DNA of 64,000 bases from Trichosphaerium sp. ATCC 40318 (taxonomy: Eukaryota; Discosea; Flabellinia; Trichosidae): NCBI GenBank assembly GCA_038496445.1, contig JALMLS010000548.1, positions 124,001-188,000 on the forward strand. Reading direction: 5' to 3'. Shown piece by piece: positions 55,415 through 64,000 of the stretch; position 1 is the stretch's first letter, and every line of letters starts with the position of its first letter. The translations under genes and the position numbers were made by a program. The notes under the pieces are model-generated. The model was not told the origin of the DNA. It was given only the letters and a program-made list of their open reading frames with translations, and made no database searches.

Positions 55415-56455
55415 ATGTATGATGAAGAACCAAAGGAACGTGACGTTACTGCTTCAATTCTTTTTCTAGGCGAGCCAGGTACTCTCTAGGCGTAGGGTTC
55501 CATGATTTAAAGGTCTAGGCGCCGGTATTGGGAAAACGACTATTCTAAAACGCTATATGTATGGAAACTTCATCAAAGAGCACAAAACGACATGGAAATC
55601 ATATGTAGTACGCTTTTACGATTTTAGAATAACCGTTGATACTAAATACTCTAAAAGATAGCTAAAGACGTACCAGGATGGAATGTAGAAGCAATTACGC
55701 TATTGCTAACAGAGTACGTATCGTTTAAATTAAAACACTTCAATCACATCAATACGCGATATTACCACGCCTTTTGACCTTTTTACTAAGCACTGCTGGA
55801 AATGAGCCTTTTGAAGGGCCAGGTAAGTGATGAAAATCAGTTGAAGTATCAGACAAAACGCGACTTAACCGAGGCTTTGACTTTAGGCTCAGAGTTGTTT
55901 AAAGAGGCTACTGTGGCGCTGTTCATATATGATGTAACGAATATGACTTCCTTTGAAGGGCTGCAACACTTAATGAAGAAAGTAGATGATGTAGTTGGAA
56001 AAGATGGTTTGGTACGAGCTCAAAACACGTGGACCTCTTTCAAAAAAACAAGAAAAACTTGACAACTTTATTGTTGACTGTGTTGCTGACGCAATTTTTC
56101 TTCTTCAAGTGCTTCATGGTTCTTGTTGCTAATAAAGCAGATTTGATAGAACACCGTGTTATAACACATGAGAAAGGTCTTGAACTTGCTGGGCTTTGGG
56201 ATATACCTTACTTTGAAGTAAGTGCAAAAGAGGTACAACTAACACAAAGCGAAAAAAGTCTTGAAACGTCTTTAGTTTATAACATCACTGACAAGTACTT
56301 TGTAGGGCCTTGGTATTGAAGAATTATTCAAGTATTTAATTGAAGTATTAGAACCAGTTGCACTAGATAAAAGAGACAAAAAGGAAGCTCAAGAGAATAA
56401 GACATGGTATGATAAAATGGTTGACTGGTTTTCTGGCTTTAACCTTAATGATTAA
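55415..56455 (+). CDS. Divergent Ras/Rab-like small GTPase
   Basis: Plus strand, about seven exons. ATG at 55415 gives MYDEEPKERDVTASILFLGE; an intron inside the P-loop joins GEP to GAGIGKTTILKRYMYG (G1). KTTWKSYVVRFYDF follows as the switch I region, with the usual Thr. The G3 motif reads STAGNEPFEG, with Ser where DTAG has Asp. G4 is VANKADLIEHR and G5 is VSAKE. The C-terminus (YDKMVDWFSGFNLND) lacks a prenylation Cys. Loss of the G3 Asp and of the lipid anchor suggests weak hydrolysis and a non-classical location (inference). Length of about 230 aa is normal to slightly long. Confidence 0.7.
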
Positions 56456-56877
56456 ACGCTGCATCATTTGGTTAAATAAAATGTGTTTCTGTACTGTATT
56501 AGTTGTCCATCTTCACGCTTACCTTTTTGTTCACATGTTGACAATGCAATCCCCTTTGAAGAAAAAATAATCATTCCTTATGTCAGTTACCAGTACACTT
56601 TCTCTTCACCATTTTGTTTGCCATAATACCGTATGTACAGACTCACTGAAAGGCAAACAAATCCTCAACACCTGCACCTGGCATGCAGAGCGCAACAAGT
56701 TCAGTAAACAACCATGGCGCAGGTCTATAAGGCTTCTTCCCAACAAACATGCATCACGTTTAAATGTTACATTTTTTTATTTCACATTAAGACCAAAGTA
56801 ACACTCATTCGAGAACAATCTTACTCTGTAACTAAGAATCCTCGACTTCAATCATTAATAGCCCTAATACCAACTTA
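56456..56877. other. Intergenic region
   Basis: No convincing gene; one 73-codon plus frame at 56580 lacks any motif. Confidence 0.45.
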
Positions 56878-59101
56878 TTAGTAAATTACATAACAATAAG
56901 TTGTTGGATTGCTTGTGTTGCTGTGTATGTACCTTGTTTTGGCCTTTGTTAAACGAAGCCCATTATAGTTGGCATCTCTTAGGGCGTATCCAAATCCAAT
57001 CAAAATAGCTGTAGGAATGCTGGATACAGCAAACATTATAAAGTTAACCCAAAAGAAATGTTGATTAGATACAACAAGTTTGTTAAAAACTGGTGTTAGA
57101 AATGTTCCAATACCGCTAATAGTATAACCACTAGTTATGTATATATTAGCATAAGTAACTTGTTACGATAACATACACTACAGATAGTCTACTAAAGTTC
57201 TTAGGACAATATTGTTGTATGAGTTGGTTGGAAAAGAGAAAAGTTGACATTCTCCACAAGATAAAAAATATAAACGTAATGTACTGCAAGTTTGCAATCT
57301 AAGTCTAATATAAATTCGTGACTATAGGCGCCCTAGTAGTTACCTTCATCATGGAGCATGCAACCCATACAGTGCCAAGACCTTGAGATAATAAGGCTCC
57401 TCGCCAAGCAGTCCGTACACCTAACAATGTTAGACTTGATGATATACATGTTTCAGTACTAGGTTACCTTGTTTCTTTGTGTAGAATACAATACCTACCA
57501 GAGGTGCACATATTGCCAGAGCTGGAAGAAGTACAGAAAAAGCAGTAGTGAGGTTGTGTGCTGTTGCTGTATCTTCGTTTATTTTTCCAACATTCGTAAC
57601 CCAACCAATCTGGTCAGGTACTGTGCTCAAGTAAAAGTATCCCAATGGCGCTGTAATTATAGCATACAACCTAATCAAAATTTAAAAAAATACCAGAAAT
57701 CACGTGATGTTGAAGCAAAACTACAATGCAAAACCAAAAAAAAAAATAAAGTATTTTTGTACCAAACAGTAAGAATCATTATATTCGGTGCATCTTCAGT
57801 AAAAGTCTGTTTAAAAGATGGCGGCTTAGTGTCAACATCAGGCTTATTCTTTTCTGTCAATAAGGAATAGTCAGGATCCATAAAAAAAGCGGATGGAATA
57901 ACTAGAACAAACACTAATACTCCATATCCCAAAAAGATCCACCTAGAGACATGTTGTTAAAAAATAACCAAGTGATCAAAGTAACTTACTTCAATGATAC
58001 CCCTTGGTTGTATATAAGGACAAAAACCCAAAATACTATTCCACTAAGATCCCAAGCACCACTTAGAAATCCATTGAAAAAGCCAATGGCATTAGGTTGA
58101 ACTTAAACAAATCACATTAACGTTTCTCATGTGTGAAGCTCTAGATTACCCTTTGCTGCTGCACCAAGATAAAACACCATAAACGCTAGATACATAGTAC
58201 ATCCAATGAGCGTAGCAAAAAGCCAGCATGCTGGAAAGAGCCAAGAAGTAACCTATTAATGTATTAGATACTCATTACAAATAAACACCAGTACCCAGAA
58301 CGGCACATTCGGGTCATGTACAAAAGCTGCAACGATCCAACATATGCTTATTACTACACCTCCTAATATCACAGTACGTTTTACGTTACCAAGCCTTACT
58401 ATAAGCTCTCCAGCAACAAACAAGAGTACATAAAAGCCACCAAAAGCTATTTGAGGAAGCCTATTTAAAGCCAAATTTTGAGCCTGAAAATACATTAATA
58501 TAATAAAACAAGAATCTCAAAATAATATGTTCTTTAAGCACCACCTACAACCTAGTTTTCATAGTGAAAGTACAAACAAAATAAACGCCATTAATTTACA
58601 TATATTGAATACACTAGTGTGAAACACGTGTTTGTAACTATTGGCAAAAGTCCGAAGGTTTTCGATAAAAAATATGGAAATTTCAGGGTTTTTTGCAATT
58701 TTTTTTCCGAAAACTTACGTACTTCACAACAAGGTAACAGCTTTGAAGGTACGCATGTTGACTCCCAATCAGTACCACAAAGGTTGGCGTAAACCTTAGA
58801 CTCCAAAAGAGCTGGTTTTAAAGCAGTATAGTTCGCAACTGGGCCTAACGAGTTGTAACCCATGTTACCATTCGAAAAGACGAATTCGTCTTTTTTCCCG
58901 TTGCGTACCTGTCACTAGAATAGACAATAACACAGCGTGGGCGACTAGTAAATATAGCCTCCAAATAAACTAGTAGAACTGTAAACGGATGATAACAATA
59001 GGCGCCTGAAGTACTTTTTTCTCAGTTTTCTCGTTCGCAACAGGTTTTAAGAGCGTTTCTGTCTCTAAATCACGCATACTGACGTTCAAGGAATCTGCCA
59101 T
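56878..59101 (-). CDS. Major facilitator superfamily transporter (SLC43/FMP42-like)
   Basis: Minus strand, ten or more exons, ATG at 59101. The cytosolic N-terminus (MADSLNVSMRDLETETLLKP) carries a possible acidic di-leucine sorting signal (ETETLL). Then come GYNSLGPVANYTALKPALLE with a Cys-rich loop (TDWESTCVPSKLLPCC), helices including LPQIAFGGFYVLLFVAGELI, VILGGVVISICWIVAAFV, YGVLVFVLVIPSAFFMDPDY (followed by LLTEKNKPD), RLYAIITAPLGYFYLSTVPD and FSVLLPALAICAPLVGIVFY. The middle loop with MDPDYSLL and later helices fit MFS amino-acid or related transporters of the SLC43/FMP42 type. Substrate unknown. The last exon, ending near 56878, is tentative. Confidence 0.65.
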
Positions 59102-59115
59102 TGCCACTGGCTTTT

Positions 59116-59600
59116 ATGAGAGCGCTTTACGCGTTTTGGTGCCCTTCTTGCTTTTTCGGAATAAGTGTCAGAAAATTCAAGACTTTTGGGAACAACTTTA
59201 AACTTTGGTTCTAGAAAATCTTTAAAGCGTTCGAATCTTCAAAGGTGCTGCTGTTGGTACACCGTGGCGGCTTCATAGGGGGCCCGATGTTGTTCGAGCG
59301 ATTTGATAGGGCCGGCATTGCTTTTGAGACACTTTCAGAAAACTTATGATAATTGACCGGATTGTCGACAATCCAAGTCAATTCCTATTTTACCTTAGTA
59401 ATTAGTTGGAGTCCATTTATCGCTAGTAGTACATTTGATGCAAAGCCTATCACGGTCGAAAATCTGAAGAAACTTACAATAAAATAACACAATTAGCAGC
59501 CCTAGACAGAGAAATAGCGGAAGTACGATTACCAAGAGTGCTACTTAGTCCCCTCACCTATGCCCCACGAGCTAGAAGAGCTTTTCCACCTTAAAAGCTC
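59116..59600 (+). CDS. Two coding-like exons of an unresolved gene
   Basis: Plus strand, just beyond the MFS gene start. One exon-like stretch after an AG at 59211 reads KVLLLVHRGGFIGGPMLFER and continues FDRAGIAFETLSEN; another near 59450-59600 reads KSEETYNKITQLAALDREIA and ends TYAPRARRAFPP with TAA. Upstream, an ATG at 59127 gives ALYAFWCPSCFFG. I could not connect these with good splice sites, so the gene may be decayed or my boundaries wrong. No family recognised. Confidence 0.3.
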
Positions 59601-59941
59601 ACTAACCAACGCTGTAGGAGCAAACAAAAAAGTGAACGTATTTTTTGTATAATATCCACTGGGTATGTATGATCATTGGTTAGAGTTCAAACAGCTCACA
59701 ATATCTTCATGAGTAATTTAAGTTTTTTCATCAGTTCCACAATAATAACCAAAAAGTCTTTGTCACTTTACTCAACATGTAACCCGGTTCGAATTGCCTT
59801 AAGTCTATAATAGGGTTTCTAAGAGCTACGTCACTTTATAGTTCTTGTAGATCAAACTTTACGTAAGTAAACGCTGTTGGTTGTTTTAGTAGTTGAAAAG
59901 TATGAATACAAAAAAAAAGTGTGCACGTGTTAAAAAAAGGT
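59601..59941. other. Intergenic region
   Basis: Nothing recognised; one CACGTG at about 59922 just beyond the 3' end of the next gene. Confidence 0.5.
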
Positions 59942-60424
59942 TTACTTAGTTATATCTTCGTAGAACATGGTAAAATCGACATTATAGGTAGTATAATGGC
60001 CGAAAGCGTTTTTTTCCCAGACTTGCATCTCCAAGGTATTACTTACAATGGGAGTCTCTGAGGGATCATTTAGGTTTACACTCCTCATGATTTTCATTCC
60101 TGCGTGGTGTGGATCATCTACCATGGACATTGAGCGAAGATTATGAGAGTGATCGAAGTAGTGCACTACAGTAGAAGTGTGCGTAGAGGTGTCACCGTCT
60201 TGTCGATGTACAAAAGAACAATCCGCTTGTATTTCTCCGATCCAGCGCTGTACGACACCGTATGGCGAGTTATATTGCCAGCTGTAATGTTCGTTTCTCT
60301 TTACATTTATTGGAATACCTCTGTTGTTAGGCGCCGTTGATACGAAGTAGAACTCACATTCATAAGCACACTGTACGAGAGTGAATAAGGATATAAGAAG
60401 TAAGATGAAAGTTCCTGAGCGCAT
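59942..60424 (-). CDS. Small secreted protein, about 160 aa
   Basis: Intronless 160-codon frame, ATG at 60424. The first 20 residues are a clean signal peptide (MRSGTFILLLISLFTLVQCA) with likely cleavage after CA. The mature part is mostly beta-like (YECEFYFVSTAPNNRGIPIN; LEMQVWEKNAFGHYTTYNVD), with three cysteines and a His-rich centre (HYFDHSHNL; DDPHHAGMKI). No membrane anchor. Family not recognised. Extracellular role inferred only from the signal peptide. Confidence 0.7.
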   Translation of the reverse strand: MRSGTFILLLISLFTLVQCAYECEFYFVSTAPNNRGIPINVKRNEHYSWQYNSPYGVVQRWIGEIQADCSFVHRQDGDTSTHTSTVVHYFDHSHNLRSMSMVDDPHHAGMKIMRSVNLNDPSETPIVSNTLEMQVWEKNAFGHYTTYNVDFTMFYEDITK

Positions 60425-60718
60425 GTTTGCTATGTATGAAGGTTACACAAATGTTTCCCAAATAAAAAGACTGCTAACTTAAGTAAAGGTACACAAAGTA
60501 TCGTGAAGACAAACAAAAACGCACGTGAGCGTGATGCGGTTGCGTTCAGGAAGATTTGTCGTGATATGAGGTGATCCCGAGTGATTTTGTATTAAAGTTC
60601 ACCCAACAAGTCTCTCACGCACTTACAGGCAAAATACTCTTTTTGACATCAAAAAAAAAGTGTGCAGTGTACCACTTTTTATTGTGAAATAAAGTAAAAA
60701 AAGTTCGAATTTGTGCAC

Positions 60719-61012
60719 TTATTTCTCAACTGTTTCCCTAGATTCTGTCATCATGCGATGAGTTAAACCCGAACGAAAGTCCACACTAAAACGGGAAGAA
60801 AAGAGGTGTCTGTGTGATTTGTTTCGTTCTTTTTTGGCATTTTTTTCAAAACCTCGTTTCGCAAGTTCGGATGTCATTGATATTATCCATACAGCTACCA
60901 GCGCAGCGGTAGTATAGGAAAATTGTTTTGTACGCAAGCGCTCTTTGTAAACACTAGCGCTGTTGTGCTGACGGCATATTCGGGAAAACACGGACGTACA
61001 AGACGTTTTCAT
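60719..61012 (-). CDS. Small membrane protein, possibly mitochondrial, 97 aa
   Basis: Single open frame of 97 codons, ATG at 61012. The N-terminus is rich in Arg/Ser and lacks acids (MKTSCTSVFSRICRQHNSAS), as in mitochondrial targeting peptides. A membrane helix lies near residues 33-47 (YTTAALVAVWIISMTS), followed by a basic region (KNAKKERNKSHRH). No family recognised. The next 70 bp upstream contain a perfect ATCACGTGAT (about 61087). Confidence 0.5.
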   Translation of the reverse strand: MKTSCTSVFSRICRQHNSASVYKERLRTKQFSYTTAALVAVWIISMTSELAKRGFEKNAKKERNKSHRHLFSSRFSVDFRSGLTHRMMTESRETVEK

Positions 61013-61532
61013 CCGTAAACAAAGCGCCTATCTTTTTCTATCACGTTTTCAAATCGTGCCAGCGAAAAAAAAATTTCAAAACAATAAATCACGTGATGGA
61101 CACTCTAGAGACATGTAACAATATTCCTGAGCGATCAAAGAACATTCTGTCGACGAACTATTACTAGATCGCGTACGTGATAATTGTGAGGCAAGATACC
61201 TTTACGAAAGACAAATAGATCGTTGTATACACAGCACCAAAAGGGTTGATAAAACACCACAGGTTCCGCGCAAATCCTCCTGTTTTGTGATAAGGTTTGC
61301 GCCTTTTCTTTTTACTTCTGTGTCGGCCATAAACAACCATACGATGTTGTAATGTGCATTGATGATTAGTGACATGTCAATATTCCTATCTATTTCTCGT
61401 TGTTCTATACACTACACTGAAGCATTATTCAACCGCGTACGTCAATAGAACAATAACCATTTTTTTTATTATTCATGAATTTAGAGCACTGAATATCCAG
61501 CAATGATGTCATAGTACACAAGTACATATCCC
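61013..61532. other. Intergenic region
   Basis: Nothing recognised as coding. It holds ATCACGTGAT near 61087, a candidate regulatory site. Confidence 0.5.
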
Positions 61533-64000
61533 TCAAGATGTTTGTTTAATAGCATCTCTTAGGTTGTCAACAGTATCCTTGGCATTACCAAAGAGCATAC
61601 GAGAGTTTTCTTTGTAAAACACTGGGTTGCTTACATCAGCGTATCCTGAGGCCAAAGAACGTTTCATGATGATACACTATACGCCATTAGTACACTTACA
61701 TTTGAATAGAGGTAACACAACGTAAGAAAATATAATGAAAGAAGTGTCCAAGAAAAAATTTGACTGAAAAGTTTTTGGATTATTTTTGCTTTGTTCACGT
61801 ACATGCTTAGCCTTCCATACTTCGATGACAGGCATACCAGCAATTGGTGAGTTAGGATCATCTTGAGCAGCACAATTGATAGTATCATTAGCGCCTATAA
61901 AATGATTAAAAGATAGAACAAATAAAATCTAAAAAAAGTACCAATGACGATAGCCAAATCAGTATCTGGGAAGTCATCATTGACTTCGTCCATCTCGTGA
62001 ACAATATCATAAGGAATATTGGCTTCAGCCAATAGTACATTAAGTTGTCCAGGCATACGACCAGCAACTGGGTGAATAGCAAAACGTACAGTCTTGCCTA
62101 CAGGTAGAAAAAAGTAAACCATATTGATCACATGAATAAAAAAATTAAGCATACCTTGGTCACGAAGCATCTTTGTTACCTCAGCAACAGCGTATTGTGC
62201 CTTAGCTACAGCTAGACCATATCCAGGTACAATAATAATACTAAAAAATAGAAACGATTAGTCAAACAATCAGCGAAGAAGGTGTACGATGACACTATCA
62301 AGTTGTCAAAGACGTACCTGTTAGCATCTGCAATAAGTTCAGCAGCTCCCTTAACATCTACTTCAGTATGAGTTCCGGTGATCTCCATCTGTTTGCCTAG
62401 GTGATACGTCAGTCAAAAGTGTTGGTGTTAAAGCATTCAAGCGTACCCTTGGACAAAGCACCATAACCACCGAATAGTACATTAAGTATACTTCTGTTCA
62501 TGGCGATGCACATAATGTATGATAGAATAGCTCCTGAACTACCGACTAAGGCACCAACAATAATCAAGAGATCATTTTGAAGCATGAATCCCTTGGCGTC
62601 AATGTTAGAAGAAAATAGAAACAATCACGTGAGCAGCCTGAAAATAAAGGCCAAAACGATTCTGTTCTATAAGACGCTAGTAAAATATGGTACATACCTC
62701 TGCGCAAAGAGCCCATCCAGAGTAACTGTTGAGCACAGTAATGACAACCTTGAAAAAGACGTAAAAAAAATGAACACAACAGACTTCTCAAATACATACC
62801 GGCATATCAGCTCCACCAATAGCATTTGTAGTAGTGACACCAAGGATGAATGAAAGAGCAGTAGTACCAGCAAGATATGTTAAACCAACAGCGTAACTCC
62901 TAAATAGGAACAAGATAAGTACCAAAACAAAAAAAAACAAGAAAAAAGCACGTGGGCGCTACGAAAAGATACTTGAACATAATTAGGGTCTTTAGGAACA
63001 TACCCTGTGGCCATGTATGCAACCAATAGGCCAACATTGGCTAGAGCCATTGTAGCATTACTGAAGTTATGCATTGGTATCTTAACTGGTTTTGAAGACA
63101 TCTTTCCATCAAGTTTTGCGTAAGCAATCAAAGAACCAGTAAATGTGACACCACCAATGAAAGATCCAAAGAATATTGCAGCCTAAAAGAAAAGCTTAGA
63201 CACCAGAATTTACCTTCTAAAAAACAATTTGTCACGCATTTCTTACCTTGTGTACAACTTCCAAGTCATGTCCAGCCATGAAATTGGCAAAAGAAATCAT
63301 AACAGCAGCAAGACCAACGAAACTATTGAAAAAAAGTTAAATTTCTGAGTGCTGGATCGAAATAAATTAATAATACCTATGGAATAAAGCAGTCAATTGT
63401 GGAAGCTCTGTGATTTGTACTTTCTGAGAAATGTACATACCAATCTAAAAGTACAAACAATAAGAAAAAAATATCAAGGCAAGTAAGTAGTTTTCTCTGG
63501 ATTGTTTTAAAATAAGTACGTACTCCTGCACCAGCAATTCCAGCGATAGCGATTTGAGTCAAAAGTGCAGCATTGATAGGCATAGTAATAAGTGCAGCGA
63601 ATATACCGATAGACACACCAACCATACCAAAGATATTACCTCTTCTCGATGTTGTCTAAAAAAAACAATAAACAATACATCGTTCAATCTTTGACTGCTT
63701 TTTGGTACCTGAGCAGAAAGACCTTTCAACGAACCGATACAGAAAGCAGATGCGATCAAGTATCCCATTTGTACGTATAGTCCTAATCCAGTAGCTGCGG
63801 CATAGACGAAAGCACCAATAAATCCAATACCAGGAATCTGAACACGTGTTAGTTTGACCAAGATACAAGCACACAAAACAAAGCTCAAAAGAACCTCAAA
63901 CGTCTTTCGAAAGAGGGAAATATTAGCCACTTACGATATACATTGGACTGTAATCTGGAGGATCCGTGTCACGTTTAAACATATCCAACATACGTCTTGT
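61533..64000 (-). CDS. NNT: NAD(P) transhydrogenase, alpha-beta fusion (C-terminal part; gene continues beyond window)
   Basis: Proton-pumping transhydrogenase of the inner mitochondrial membrane, transferring hydride from NADH to NADP. At the right edge the reading is [20 protein letters not shown], the end of the alpha-subunit part before the beta membrane domain in animal enzymes. Over about ten exons leftward come helices of domain II ([59 protein letters not shown]), a hydrophobic segment near [20 protein letters not shown], and then the NADP(H)-binding domain [54 protein letters not shown] and [20 protein letters not shown], ending KQTS with TGA at 61533. The alpha-before-beta order is that of animals, not of Entamoeba. 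The N-terminal half is outside the window. Confidence 0.9.

Noticed and set aside
1-64000. tRNA and rRNA genes
   Set aside because: I looked for the conserved GGTTCGAATCC-type B box and rRNA core words on both strands and found nothing that folds plausibly; a covariance search would be needed to be sure.

Overview
This is nuclear DNA of an AT-rich unicellular eukaryote. Most genes are broken by introns of about 45-60 nt (GT...AG), genes lie close together on both strands, and TAA, TAG and TGA all end frames, so the standard code applies. The alpha-to-beta single-chain transhydrogenase at the right edge, the MYORG-like glycosidase and the secreted multidomain proteins would fit an amoebozoan or a unicellular relative of animals, but I cannot name the lineage. 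CACGTG is strikingly common in host DNA, often inside introns.

Left flank (1-12.8 kb): an acidic protein cut by the edge, a small unknown protein, a T4 Rnl1-type RNA ligase, a secreted EGF plus beta-propeller glycosidase, an intact F-box/LRR gene, an F-box protein with a membrane hairpin, and a piggyBac element whose transposase is open across four exons.

Centre (12.8-37.7 kb): a second F-box/LRR gene, now a pseudogene, is split by nested transposons. A 23,036-bp element (13324-36359; inverted ends CAGTACTAAAAT, TA target duplication) sits in its LRR region and a 648-bp hAT-type element (8-bp duplication) sits nearer its start. Inside the 23-kb element, the Tnp2-like transposase gene is itself split by a related 7,922-bp element (25746-33667; ends CAGTACCAATTCA, TA duplication). 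Removing either insertion plus one TA rejoins the target frame. Both elements share one plan: at the right end, reading rightward, a transposase whose stop is about 200 bp from the tip; at the left end, reading leftward, a second unknown gene with a GGTGIG motif; and different cargo between them. The larger carries two unknown genes (X2 and X1) packed almost without spacing upstream of the GGTGIG gene; the smaller carries a MORN-repeat gene. The smaller element's transposase is broken by an internal inversion. This paired transposase/GGTGIG family is the best candidate for an undescribed system here.

Right flank (37.7-64 kb): mostly housekeeping and surface genes. These are a secreted lactonase-type propeller, a Cys-rich membrane protein, a MYORG-like GH31 glycosidase, two type I surface proteins, a universal-stress-like protein, a YqgE/DUF179 protein, a divergent Ras-like GTPase, an MFS transporter, a small secreted protein, a small probably mitochondrial membrane protein, and the C-terminal part of an NAD(P) transhydrogenase that runs off the edge.

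Exon joins were worked out by eye from frame and GT/AG sites. Gene limits are firmer than individual splice sites.
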